Assembly: GCA_025464625.1 (NCBI GenBank)
Contig: JAOAUZ010000001.1
Coordinates: forward strand, 289,183 to 353,182
From: Rickettsiales bacterium
GTDB taxonomy: Bacteria > Pseudomonadota > Alphaproteobacteria > Rickettsiales > SXRF01
Length of the DNA stretch: 64,000 nt
Reading direction: 5' to 3'
The notes under the pieces were generated by a model. It made no database searches, had not been told where the DNA came from, and saw only the letters and a program-made list of their open reading frames with translations. Of the stretch, positions 54,114 through 63,051 are shown in pieces. The position numbers and the translations under genes were made by a program. Position 1 is the first letter of the stretch. Each line of letters starts with the position of its first letter.

Positions 54114-55508
54114 ATGAGAGAAGAACATGAACTTTTGCCGAATATTGGATTGGCTAATCTGCGCAGACGCACGGTGATGAATGTTTTGCGCGCGTGGCGT
54201 GAGGTTGAGGAAATAGCTAGACACGCCATTTCCCATGATATTCGTCCGTCTGTGCCTAAAGAAGATATAGAACTTCTTCGCGAGCAGATGAAGCTGTGCC
54301 TTGATAATCGTGGTGGAGAAGTGACCGCAAGGGCGCGAACTGCGGATTTAGGGCGTACTTATTTGAAGCTGAATGAGGCTGGCAGGGCAAAATTTCTGAG
54401 GTTGCTTGCGGGAGATTTCGCGCCAGATGATGAAATACTGAATAAACTTTCAAAAGAATATATAAAGGTAAAAGATGGTGATAATAAGGAGAAATTGCGC
54501 CTTGAGATAGCGATGCGTAATGCACTGATTACGCCACGCAGTGTTATATTGCGTCAGTTTACTGCTTTGCCAGATGGCTTCAAATTTCTTATCAATATGC
54601 GTGAGGATTTGCTGCCTATAGTTGGTGATGATGTAAGCCTGAAAGGGCTGGAATATGACCTGAAATCCATATTATTTGCGTGGTTTGATATTGGTCTGCT
54701 GGATATGCAGGAAATTACTTGGAAATCACCTGCTGCGCTGTTGGAAAAATTGATTGAATATGAGGCGGTGCATCGTGTTGCATCTTGGGATGATTTGAAG
54801 AATCGCCTTGATTCTGACCGCAGGGTTTTTGCTTTTTTCCATAATAAAATGCCGCTTGAACCGTTGATTTTTGTTCATGTCGCGTTGGTTAACGGGATGA
54901 GCGATAATATTCAGCAGCTTCTGGATGAGAAAAGCCCTGTGGTTGAACGTGACAAGGCTGATACAGCAATTTTTTATTCAATTTCTAACGCGCAAAAAGG
55001 CTTGGTTGGCATAAGTTTTGGTAATTTTCTGATTAAGCGGGTGGTTGGAGTTCTTACCTCTGAGATGAAAAATATCAAAAATTTTGCTACTCTTTCGCCT
55101 ATCCCTACCTTCCGTAACTGGCTGGATTTACAGCTTGCAAATAATGATAATGAATTAATCAGCGGTGAGGAGCGGGAGCTTCTAAGTATGCTGGATACGC
55201 AGTGGCATAAGGATAAAAAATTACCTTCCTCACTAAAGCCAGTTTTGTTGCGTCTTTGTACACACTATCTGCTTAATGAAAAGAAAAGTGAAAAACCGAT
55301 GGATCCAGTTTGCAATTTTCATCTCTCCAATGGCGCACGGTTGGAACGCCTAAACTGGTTGGCGGATACATCAGCCAAAGGTCTTAAGCAATCAGCGGGA
55401 ATGATGGCGAATTATTATTATAAACTTTCTGAAATTGATGAAAATCACGAAGAATTTATGACGCATGGAAAAATTGTTACGTCTAAAAATATTCGTAATT
55501 TGTTGTGA
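54114..55508 (+). CDS. Malonyl-CoA decarboxylase
   Basis: 464 residues, near the size of the catalytic part of eukaryotic MCD. It turns malonyl-CoA into acetyl-CoA and CO2. The helical N-terminal domain includes ADLGRTYLKLNEAGRAKFLR. The GNAT-like domain shows PLEPLIFVHVALVNGMSDNI, with the Ser of the catalytic Ser-His pair, then IFYSISNAQKGLVGISFGNF, ATLSPIPTFRNWL and CNFHLSNGARLERLNWLADT with the His. Malonyl-CoA synthetase (matB) and carrier genes that often accompany it are absent. Neighbours are a PAP2 protein and hfq. No mitochondrial or peroxisomal tail is present, as expected. Confidence 0.93.
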   Translation: MREEHELLPNIGLANLRRRTVMNVLRAWREVEEIARHAISHDIRPSVPKEDIELLREQMKLCLDNRGGEVTARARTADLGRTYLKLNEAGRAKFLRLLAGDFAPDDEILNKLSKEYIKVKDGDNKEKLRLEIAMRNALITPRSVILRQFTALPDGFKFLINMREDLLPIVGDDVSLKGLEYDLKSILFAWFDIGLLDMQEITWKSPAALLEKLIEYEAVHRVASWDDLKNRLDSDRRVFAFFHNKMPLEPLIFVHVALVNGMSDNIQQLLDEKSPVVERDKADTAIFYSISNAQKGLVGISFGNFLIKRVVGVLTSEMKNIKNFATLSPIPTFRNWLDLQLANNDNELISGEERELLSMLDTQWHKDKKLPSSLKPVLLRLCTHYLLNEKKSEKPMDPVCNFHLSNGARLERLNWLADTSAKGLKQSAGMMANYYYKLSEIDENHEEFMTHGKIVTSKNIRNLL

Positions 55509-55524
55509 GATATAAATAATTTAT

Positions 55525-56529
55525 ATGAAGAAACTACTCAAGAAAGCGCAGGAAAACTGTAAGGCAGAATTATTCGTTTATGATGATAAGGGGACACATA
55601 ATACGCCCACTACTTTTAAAACACTGGTTTCCACATGGAAATTCATTATCCTGTTTATTATAAGCAGTGTTTTATTTGCTTATTCAGTTAATTTTGGATT
55701 ACCGAAGGATAGAATTTTATTTGCAGTTCAATTTTTAATTGGGATGCAAGCTGCTTCTTTTCTGGTTTTATCTTTGCGGATTAAGGACTCTTATTCTGTA
55801 TTCATGGTGATGCAATATTTGAGCTTGTTTGTTTTGGGCAGTGCTTTTTTTGCCCTATCTTTTTATTCAACTGCGACACTAAAATTTCCGCTTGTAGATG
55901 ATGAACTTATTGCAATCGACAAATGGTTCTTTTTTGATTGGCGCGATTACATGGCATTTGTGCGCCAATATCCTTTGTTGCAGACTGTGCTTAATGTTGG
56001 GTATAGCTCGATGATTATCTCTATAATAATCATTATATTTTCTTTGGTAGTTAGTAAAAATGTTGTGCATTTGCAGAGATTTGCGATCGCTTATTTTATA
56101 ACATTGCTTGCTACACTGGTTCTTGCTTGCATTTTTCCAGCACTGGCTGGGTATATTCATTATAATGTTGAGCCAGTTAATTTAGGAATTAATCCCAGTG
56201 CAGCGCGTATTCATGAAGCAGATATGCTTAATTTAAGAGCCGGTGAGTTGCATAACACCCCGACAAGAATCAAGGGGTTGGTAACGTTCCCATCTTTTCA
56301 CTCGTCAACTGGGTTACTGTTGATATGGGGATTTTATCCAGTGATTTGGTTACGCCTTTTTATGGCAGTGCTTAATGTTATTCTTATTGTTTCTACACCC
56401 TTTTCAGGTGGGCATTATTTGGCTGATGTGGTTGGCGGATTGGCAGTTACTATGTTTGCAATTTTAATTGCTCATTACCTTATACCGATGAGGGAAAAAG
56501 ATAAAAATAAGTTGCAGGTGAGCAAGTGA
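55525..56529 (+). CDS. PAP2-family membrane phosphatase / phosphotransferase
   Basis: 334 residues with about six membrane helices starting near residue 36. The conserved PAP2 parts are visible late in the sequence: VTFPSFHSSTGLLLIWGFY with the central His and STPFSGGHYLADVVGGLAV with the second His. The first motif (K-x6-RP) is not clear; NTPTRIKG before the second motif may take its place. Such proteins act on lipid phosphates in the membrane; the spread of motifs also recalls inositol-phosphorylceramide synthase-like enzymes. It follows malonyl-CoA decarboxylase by 16 bp. Confidence 0.82.
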   Translation: MKKLLKKAQENCKAELFVYDDKGTHNTPTTFKTLVSTWKFIILFIISSVLFAYSVNFGLPKDRILFAVQFLIGMQAASFLVLSLRIKDSYSVFMVMQYLSLFVLGSAFFALSFYSTATLKFPLVDDELIAIDKWFFFDWRDYMAFVRQYPLLQTVLNVGYSSMIISIIIIIFSLVVSKNVVHLQRFAIAYFITLLATLVLACIFPALAGYIHYNVEPVNLGINPSAARIHEADMLNLRAGELHNTPTRIKGLVTFPSFHSSTGLLLIWGFYPVIWLRLFMAVLNVILIVSTPFSGGHYLADVVGGLAVTMFAILIAHYLIPMREKDKNKLQVSK

Positions 56530-56608
56530 AGGATTAGTTTTAGATATTCGCAGTGCTGTATTCGGTATAAAAATGAATAATAAAAATAATAAGAAAAGGC
56601 GGTGAATC

Positions 56609-56875
56609 ATGGCTTCAGAGAAATCACAGAATATTCAAGATGTTTTTCTTAATACGCTTCGTAAAAAAAGAATTCCAGTTACGATATTCCTTGCCAATGG
56701 TGTAAAGTTACAGGGTAACATCACTGCATTTGATAATTTTTCTATCTTGTTACGCAGAGGACCACAGCTACAGCTGGTTTATAAACATACCGTCGCAACT
56801 ATTGTGCCTTCTGGTGAAGTTGTACTGCATGAAGAAGATGGTGCTGATTTAGCAGCTCATTCTGTAACACCTTAA
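56609..56875 (+). CDS. hfq: RNA chaperone Hfq
   Basis: 88 residues. The Sm1 motif ([20 protein letters not shown] then [17 protein letters not shown]) and the Sm2 motif [13 protein letters not shown] define the Sm-like hexamer that pairs small RNAs with mRNAs. The C-terminal tail ([14 protein letters not shown]) is short and acidic, as in alphaproteobacteria. An AAGGCGG ribosome-binding site precedes the ATG. hflX begins on the base after its stop. Confidence 0.97.
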   Translation: MASEKSQNIQDVFLNTLRKKRIPVTIFLANGVKLQGNITAFDNFSILLRRGPQLQLVYKHTVATIVPSGEVVLHEEDGADLAAHSVTP

Positions 56876-58195
56876 GTGAGAAAAACTCCAGAGTTTCCAG
56901 AGGATGATTCGCCTGAATATGGTGAAGTGACCACTAATCGTGCTTTTGTAATTCATCCGTATTTCAAACAAAAAGCGCGTGAGGATGTGCGCGGTGCGGA
57001 TGCCTGTCTTGAAGAAGCTGTCGGGCTTGCTCACGCGATAGATTTAGAGGTGGGGGAAGCGATTGTGGTGAATCTTGCTGCTGCCAAGCCAGCAACTTTG
57101 TTTGGTAGTGGCAAGGTGGAAGAACTGGAGGGTTATATTAAGCATGTTGGTGCTGGTCTGGTTATTATTAATACTCATGTCAGTCCTGTACAGCAGCGTA
57201 ATTTGGAAAAGGCTTGGCAGGTGAAGGTTATTGACCGTACCGCACTTATTTTGGAAATTTTTGGGGCGAGGGCGCGCACACATGAGGGTAAATTACAGGT
57301 GGAACTTGCTGCACTTAATTACCAGAAAAGTCGTCTTGTCCGTTCATGGACACATTTGGAAAGACAGCGCGGAGGTTTTGGATTTTTAGGGGGACCGGGT
57401 GAATCGCAGATTGAAATTGATAGACGTTTGATTCGTGACGAAATTGCCAAAATCAAACGGCAACTAGAGCAGGTGAAACGCACCCGCGAATTGCACCGCA
57501 AAAATCGTCGTTCTGTTCCGTTTCCTGTGGTTGCCCTAGTTGGTTACACCAATGCTGGTAAATCAACATTGTTTAATAAGCTCACTGGCGCAAATGTACT
57601 TTCAATGGATAAGCTATTTGCTACGTTAGACCCGACCATGCGCGCGCTGAAACTTCCTGCTGGTGGAAAAGCTATTTTATCGGATACTGTAGGTTTTGTT
57701 TCTGACTTACCTACAGAGTTGGTGGCAGCTTTCCGCGCGACACTTGAGGATGTATTGGAGGCTGATATTTTGCTCCATGTTCGTGATATTTCTCACCCTG
57801 ATACCATAGCGCAAAAAAATGATGTGGAAGAGGTGCTGAAAAGCCTGTTTCGTAGCGAACATTTGCCAGAAAATATGCTAGAAGTTTGTAATAAAATAGA
57901 TAGGCTTCCTGTGCCACATAGTTTTGTTGATGATGGCAGCAGGTTATATATTTCTGCGGTGACAGGTGAGGGTCTTGATGCTCTTCTGGCGAGGATTGAA
58001 ACAGAAATCGGAAAGCGCTTTTTTAAGCATATAACCTATAATTTACGGATGGATGATGGTAAAGCTCTTGCATGGCTGCATTCTCACGGTAAAGTGATTG
58101 AGCAAAAGCTAGAAGATGAAATGATGGTTGTGAATGTCCAGCTTTCTGAAGATAATATCAGCCGTTTTGAGCGTATTTATGCGAAAAATAATTAG
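56876..58195 (+). CDS. hflX: GTPase HflX
   Basis: 439 residues, starting at a GTG placed directly after the hfq stop. HflX is a ribosome-associated GTPase that rescues stalled ribosomes. The N-terminal domain includes the LFGSGKVEELEGY segment. The linker has ERQRGGFGFLGGPGESQIEI. The GTPase domain has G1 LVGYTNAGKSTLF, G3 DTVGFVSDLP and G4 NKID. The hfq-hflX pair is a classic arrangement. The 3' end overlaps the next gene by 17 bases. Confidence 0.96.
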   Translation: MRKTPEFPEDDSPEYGEVTTNRAFVIHPYFKQKAREDVRGADACLEEAVGLAHAIDLEVGEAIVVNLAAAKPATLFGSGKVEELEGYIKHVGAGLVIINTHVSPVQQRNLEKAWQVKVIDRTALILEIFGARARTHEGKLQVELAALNYQKSRLVRSWTHLERQRGGFGFLGGPGESQIEIDRRLIRDEIAKIKRQLEQVKRTRELHRKNRRSVPFPVVALVGYTNAGKSTLFNKLTGANVLSMDKLFATLDPTMRALKLPAGGKAILSDTVGFVSDLPTELVAAFRATLEDVLEADILLHVRDISHPDTIAQKNDVEEVLKSLFRSEHLPENMLEVCNKIDRLPVPHSFVDDGSRLYISAVTGEGLDALLARIETEIGKRFFKHITYNLRMDDGKALAWLHSHGKVIEQKLEDEMMVVNVQLSEDNISRFERIYAKNN

Positions 58196-58952
58196 CATAT
58201 TTTTGTTATTGCTTTTTACTGTACCAGCCAATGCAGCTATGCTGAAATTGCCGACTGTAACGGTGATGGCAGATCATAGCATGAGCCTTGCTGTTGCTGA
58301 AATTGCGCGTAATTATTCGCGCAGCAAACACGCCGCGGTAAATACCTCATTTGTTTCCCAAAAAATTCAGCAGGAACAGATTAGCGAAGGTGCAGCAGCA
58401 GATATATTGGTAACATCTAAAGAAGCATGGATTGATGAGCTAAAATTGCAGGGGCTTATTGATATTCATTCACAAACAAAATTAGCTGGTGATCGTCTTG
58501 TGCTTATTGGCGCAGTGGATACGAGCATTGTTTCACAAGGGGCAGGACGTTTTCCTGCTACTGAGATTATAAAAGCTGGTGCTGGTGAGCCAATATTTAT
58601 TCTGGGAAATCCAGAAGCACTTATGGAGGGCGTGTACGCTAAGGAAGCAATGCGTAATTTGGGTGTGGCTGAGGATTTAGAGCCTTACACGCTTTATGTA
58701 AAACGTTTTGATGAAATGCTGAATATGGTGACTGAACAACAGGCATTTGCTGTTTGTTTCTACAGCTCTGTTTTTCAGCGTAATGACCTAAAAATAATTG
58801 ATATTATCCCTGAATCAGCACATAAAAAAATTGCCTATTATGCCGTTGTTATTGCTGGTGATAATATGGATGAAGCTAGAAATTTCCTTGAATATCTGAA
58901 GTCAGCAGAAGTTGATAAAATATTCAGAAAATATGGATTTGTTGCTGATTAG
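58179..58952 (+). CDS. ModA-like substrate-binding protein
   Basis: 257 residues from ATG 58179. The signal peptide ([19 protein letters not shown]) is followed by a type II periplasmic-binding fold: [52 protein letters not shown] and [20 protein letters not shown]. This order matches the molybdate-binding ModA family. No modB or modC gene is nearby, so the ligand and transporter are unknown; an orphan solute-binding role is inference. It overlaps hflX by 17 bases and is convergent with tsaD, overlapping by 4. Confidence 0.8.
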   Translation: MRKIISIFLLLLFTVPANAAMLKLPTVTVMADHSMSLAVAEIARNYSRSKHAAVNTSFVSQKIQQEQISEGAAADILVTSKEAWIDELKLQGLIDIHSQTKLAGDRLVLIGAVDTSIVSQGAGRFPATEIIKAGAGEPIFILGNPEALMEGVYAKEAMRNLGVAEDLEPYTLYVKRFDEMLNMVTEQQAFAVCFYSSVFQRNDLKIIDIIPESAHKKIAYYAVVIAGDNMDEARNFLEYLKSAEVDKIFRKYGFVAD

Positions 58953-59965
58953 GTGGTTGTAAGTGGCCATCTTGCGCGGGGTTCAAAGTCTAGCCCATCA
59001 ACTAGCCCTAGTTTGAAGCGTTCGATGCCTGCCCATGCAATCATGGCTGCGTTATCAGTGCAAAGTTTTATTGGTGGGGCGACTAATTCCAGCTCATGTT
59101 GCGTAAGAAGTTTTTGCAATTCGTAGCGGATATATTGATTAGCAGCCACACCTCCAGCCAGCACAAAATGTTTTCCTTGTGGGTGTAGGGCTTTGAATTT
59201 TTTGATAGCTGCTTGCGCGCGTTCTAGCACACTTTGTGTAGCTGTGTATTGAAATGAAGCGCAGATGTCTGCCTTATTTTGTTCACTTAGCTTACCTAAT
59301 TGTTCTATTTGTAATCGCACAGCTGTTTTTAGCCCAGAGAATGAAAAATCACAACCTTCACGACCACGCAGAGGCATGGGGAAGTTATAGGCATGAGGAT
59401 TACCATTTTTTGCTAGTTTTTCCACTGCTGCTCCACCCGGATAGCCAAGCCCAAGCATTTTTGCTACCTTGTCAAAAACTTCACCGAGCGCATCATCGAG
59501 AGTGCCACCGAGTTTTTGATATTTTCCAACACCACTGACGATCAAAAATTGGCAATGTCCACCTGAAACTAGAAGCAGCAAATAGGGGAAGGGAACATCA
59601 TCGGTAAGGCGCACGGTGAGGGCATGTCCCTCTAGGTGATTTACAGCAATAAAAGGTTTTTTTTGCACGCTGGCGATGGCTTTTGCTGTCATCACGCCTA
59701 CGATGACTCCGCCGATTAAACCCGGTCCTGCGGTGGCTGCTATGGCATCTATTTCGGATAGAGATATTTTTGCTTCGTCAAGTGCGCTGGTTATTACCTT
59801 CTCAATATGTTCCATATGCGCGCGTGCTGCAATTTCTGGTACTACTCCGCCGTAAGCTTCATGCTCGGTTTGTGACCAGACTATATTGGACAAAATACGC
59901 TTGTCGTCAGAGACAATTGCCGCTGCCGTTTCATCGCAACTTGTTTCAATACCAAGAATAAGCAT
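58949..59965 (-). CDS. tsaD: tRNA threonylcarbamoyltransferase subunit TsaD
   Basis: 338 residues. TsaD with TsaB and TsaE puts threonylcarbamoyl on A37 of tRNAs that read ANN codons. Seen are [36 protein letters not shown], the metal-binding [18 protein letters not shown] and [16 protein letters not shown]. Length is typical (330-345). It is convergent with the ModA-like gene and divergent from hemC. tsaD next to hemC is a common alphaproteobacterial order. Confidence 0.97.
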   Translation of the reverse strand: MLILGIETSCDETAAAIVSDDKRILSNIVWSQTEHEAYGGVVPEIAARAHMEHIEKVITSALDEAKISLSEIDAIAATAGPGLIGGVIVGVMTAKAIASVQKKPFIAVNHLEGHALTVRLTDDVPFPYLLLLVSGGHCQFLIVSGVGKYQKLGGTLDDALGEVFDKVAKMLGLGYPGGAAVEKLAKNGNPHAYNFPMPLRGREGCDFSFSGLKTAVRLQIEQLGKLSEQNKADICASFQYTATQSVLERAQAAIKKFKALHPQGKHFVLAGGVAANQYIRYELQKLLTQHELELVAPPIKLCTDNAAMIAWAGIERFKLGLVDGLDFEPRARWPLTTT

Positions 59966-60053
59966 AATCAGTTATTAGTTGAGGTTGTTAGTAAAGAGTT
60001 GTGATGTATAATGCCAAAAAGTTTTAATAACAAATAATTATGGAATTTTGCTA

Positions 60054-60938
60054 ATGAATTTACGCCTCGGAACACGAAAAAGCCCACTTGCCCTTGCTCA
60101 GGCGCAGCAGGTGCGGGCTTTGTTGCTGGATGCATGGCAGGATATCACGGTGGAAATTGTGCATATTGTCACCAGTGGCGATAAGTTTTTAAGCCAAAAT
60201 CTGGCGGATATTGGTGGCAAAGGGCTGTTTACTAAAGAAATAGAGGAGGGGCTGTTGGAAGGTTCGCTGGATATTGCTGTTCACTCTATGAAAGATATGC
60301 CAACCAAACTTCCTGATGGTCTGATTATCGGGGGGATGCTTCCGCGCGAAGACCCTCGTGATATGCTGCTCGGGGCAGGGCTTAAAGGGCTTGATGATTT
60401 ACCAAAAGGGGCGGTGTTTGGAACGTCATCGCTACGTCGCGCTGCTCAGGTGAAGATTAAAAGACCAGATGTACAGATTGTGCCTTTTCGTGGCAATGTG
60501 CAGAGCCGCCTTGCTAAACTGGAACGTGGTGAAGTGCAGGCGACAATGCTTGCCAAGGCTGGGCTTAACCGATTGGGAATTACTGACGTGGAAGGTGCAA
60601 TTCTTCCAGTAGAAGAATTTTTGCCAGCAATCGCGCAGGGGGCTATTGGTATTGAATGTCGCAAAAGCGATACAAAAATTCAGGAACTACTCGCGCCACT
60701 TGCTCATAAAAATACCATGTTGGCGGTTGATTGTGAGCGCGCTTTCCTGCGCGTGCTGGACGGTTCATGCCGTACACCGATTTCTGGTTATGCTCTAATA
60801 GAAAATGACAGTATTTTCCTTCGCGGTCTAATCGCAAAACCAGACGGCAGTAGTTTCAAGCAGGCTGAACTGCGCGGTAGCGTTCAAGATGCAGAGGCTA
60901 TAGGCGTGGATTTGGGAAAAAGATTACTTGGTCAATGA
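60054..60938 (+). CDS. hemC: Porphobilinogen deaminase (hydroxymethylbilane synthase)
   Basis: 294 residues from ATG 60054; an in-frame TTG at 60048 adds two. It joins four porphobilinogens on the way to haem. LRLGTRKSPLALAQAQQVRA, AVHSMKDMPT, GTSSLRRAAQVK, FRGNVQSRL and the cofactor-binding Cys in LDGSCRTPISGY are present. Length is slightly below the usual 305-315. It is divergent from tsaD, and its 3' end overlaps the convergent hydrolase gene by 7 bases. Confidence 0.97.
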   Translation: MNLRLGTRKSPLALAQAQQVRALLLDAWQDITVEIVHIVTSGDKFLSQNLADIGGKGLFTKEIEEGLLEGSLDIAVHSMKDMPTKLPDGLIIGGMLPREDPRDMLLGAGLKGLDDLPKGAVFGTSSLRRAAQVKIKRPDVQIVPFRGNVQSRLAKLERGEVQATMLAKAGLNRLGITDVEGAILPVEEFLPAIAQGAIGIECRKSDTKIQELLAPLAHKNTMLAVDCERAFLRVLDGSCRTPISGYALIENDSIFLRGLIAKPDGSSFKQAELRGSVQDAEAIGVDLGKRLLGQ

Positions 60939-61747
60939 ACCAACTGATGGGTTTTGCTGAATTCCAGAATTGCATTAGTTAGTTTTTGTAGATCAAAATC
61001 ATTATGGTTCGTTTCTGGAAAATAGATAGCCTGTTTCGGTTCGTTTGCTTTGGCAAAAAGACCTTTGCCGAAGGTGGTGGGAACAAGCGTATCCTTTTCA
61101 CCGTGAAAGAGTAAAAGTGGTACATTGATATTTGCTATTTTACTTAGTGAATCGTAGCGATCTTTTATTAAAAGACTCACTGGCAGCCATGGATATTTAT
61201 TACTTGCGGTGGCGGTCATAGAGGTGAATGGCGATTGCAGAATCAATGCTGCGATTTTATGTTCTGTAGCCATCTGCACGGCAACTGCTGTGCCGATTGA
61301 TTCACCATAAATTATTATTTTATTATCAGCAAGTGACAGTGTTTTTGTTGCGTAATCCATAGTGGCGCGCGCGTCCTGATAAAAACCTTCTTCTGAGGGG
61401 CTTCCTTCGCTCCTACCATATCCGCGATAGTCAAGACCAAGCACACCAAAACCAGAATCTCGCAGCAAGCTAAAGAAAAATCTTCGATGCGATAAATTAC
61501 CGCCATTGCCATGAAAATAAATTATGGTTGGATAATCTTTTTTTGCTGGGCGATGCCATGCTTCAATTTGTGTTCCATCACTGGCTTTGAGTGGAACTAC
61601 AGAAAAATCAACTAGCCCATAACTTGCTGGTGGTTCAATGGCAATAGTTGGCACATACATCAATTGCCGTTGCAAGCTATACATACCAACGCAGATAAAA
61701 ATATACGAAACGACAAGCGTTTTTAAGATAGATTTTAGCTTTGCCAT
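60932..61747 (-). CDS. Membrane-anchored alpha/beta hydrolase
   Basis: 271 residues from ATG 61747 (MAKLKSILKTLV); longer starts run into purA. One N-terminal membrane helix (TLVVSYIFICVGMYSL) anchors a hydrolase domain: IIYFHGNGGNLSHRRFFFSL, LGLDYRGYGRSEGSPSEEGF, nucleophile elbow YGESIGTAVAVQMA, LLLFHGEKDTLVP with Asp, and ETNHNDFDL with His. It resembles the ABHD13/17-like (Bem46-type) branch found in many bacteria. It follows purA by 2 bp on the same strand. Substrate unknown. Confidence 0.87.
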   Translation of the reverse strand: MAKLKSILKTLVVSYIFICVGMYSLQRQLMYVPTIAIEPPASYGLVDFSVVPLKASDGTQIEAWHRPAKKDYPTIIYFHGNGGNLSHRRFFFSLLRDSGFGVLGLDYRGYGRSEGSPSEEGFYQDARATMDYATKTLSLADNKIIIYGESIGTAVAVQMATEHKIAALILQSPFTSMTATASNKYPWLPVSLLIKDRYDSLSKIANINVPLLLFHGEKDTLVPTTFGKGLFAKANEPKQAIYFPETNHNDFDLQKLTNAILEFSKTHQLVH

Positions 61748-61749
61748 AA

Positions 61750-63042
61750 CTAATCCAAGAATGGATCTCTCACCAGAATTGTGTCTTCGCGGCGCGGGCT
61801 GGTGGAAAGCAGGGCAACTGGACATTCAATCAACTCTTCAATACGGCGGATATATTTTATTGCCTGTGCTGGAAGTTCTGCCCAGCTTTGTTTGCCGTGC
61901 GTGCTTTCGCTCCAGCCGTCCATTTCTTCGTAAACTGGCTTAATTTCTGCCTGAATCTTCATTGAGGCTGGCAGATAATCATAGAGTTTTCCGTTATGGG
62001 TGTAGCCAACGCAGATTTTTATTTTTTCAAAACCGTCGAGAACATCGAGCTTGGTTAGCGCGATACCTGTTATACCGCCGATTCTAGCAGTCTGGCGCAC
62101 CAGAGTTGCATCAAACCAGCCACAGCGACGCGGGCGACCTGTAACTGTTCCAAATTCATGCCCAACACGACCAAGAGTTTGTCCAATTTCATCATGAAGT
62201 TCGGTTGGGAATGGTCCACTGCCCACGCGGGTGGTGTAGGCTTTGGTGATTCCCAGAACATAGCCGATGGCGTTAATACCAACACCAGAGCCTATGGTTG
62301 CTGTTCCTGCCAATGTGTTTGATGACGTAACATAAGGATATGTGCCGTGATCAACATCAAGCAATGCACCCTGCGCGCCTTCAAATAAAATACGTTTTCT
62401 ATCACGTTTAAGCTGGTGCAGAAGCATCCACACAGGCATTGCAAAAGGCAGTATTTTAGGTGCAACTTCCAACAGTGGCTGTAATATCTCGTCAATCGAC
62501 ATTTCCTGTCCACCATTTGCTCTGAGTAGTGCATTATGATAGTTCAGCAAGTTCTCAACTTTATCGCGCAGCACATCCTCATCAGCTAAATCACAGACGC
62601 GGATGGCGCGACGCGCAACTTTATCTTCATAAGCAGGACCAATACCGCGACCAGTTGTGCCGATTTTGCCTTTGCCACGGTTGCTTTCCGCGCTTTTATC
62701 AACCATGCTATGAATAGGTAAAATAAGTGGAGCATTTTCAGCAATTCGCAAATTATCTGGTGTTACCTTCACGCCAAGTTTGCCGACAGCTTCAATTTCT
62801 GAAAACAACGCCCAAGGATCAATTACAACACCATTGCCGATGATTGATAGTTTATTCGGGCGAACTATTCCAGATGGCAGCAGCGAAAGTTTATAGGTAA
62901 CACCATCCACCACCAGAGTATGCCCAGCGTTATGCCCTCCTTGAAAACGCACGACAACATCAGCGCGTTCCGACAGCCAATCAACAACTTTTCCCTTACC
63001 CTCATCACCCCACTGCGAGCCTATCACCACTACATTTGTCAT
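61750..63042 (-). CDS. purA: Adenylosuccinate synthetase
   Basis: 430 residues, standard. It converts IMP and aspartate to adenylosuccinate using [35 protein letters not shown], the [16 protein letters not shown] signature, [20 protein letters not shown] and a C-terminal [18 protein letters not shown] are intact. It follows hisZ by 9 bp, an order shared by many alphaproteobacteria, and is followed by the hydrolase gene. Confidence 0.98.
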   Translation of the reverse strand: MTNVVVIGSQWGDEGKGKVVDWLSERADVVVRFQGGHNAGHTLVVDGVTYKLSLLPSGIVRPNKLSIIGNGVVIDPWALFSEIEAVGKLGVKVTPDNLRIAENAPLILPIHSMVDKSAESNRGKGKIGTTGRGIGPAYEDKVARRAIRVCDLADEDVLRDKVENLLNYHNALLRANGGQEMSIDEILQPLLEVAPKILPFAMPVWMLLHQLKRDRKRILFEGAQGALLDVDHGTYPYVTSSNTLAGTATIGSGVGINAIGYVLGITKAYTTRVGSGPFPTELHDEIGQTLGRVGHEFGTVTGRPRRCGWFDATLVRQTARIGGITGIALTKLDVLDGFEKIKICVGYTHNGKLYDYLPASMKIQAEIKPVYEEMDGWSESTHGKQSWAELPAQAIKYIRRIEELIECPVALLSTSPRREDTILVRDPFLD

Positions 63043-63051
63043 TTTATTTTC

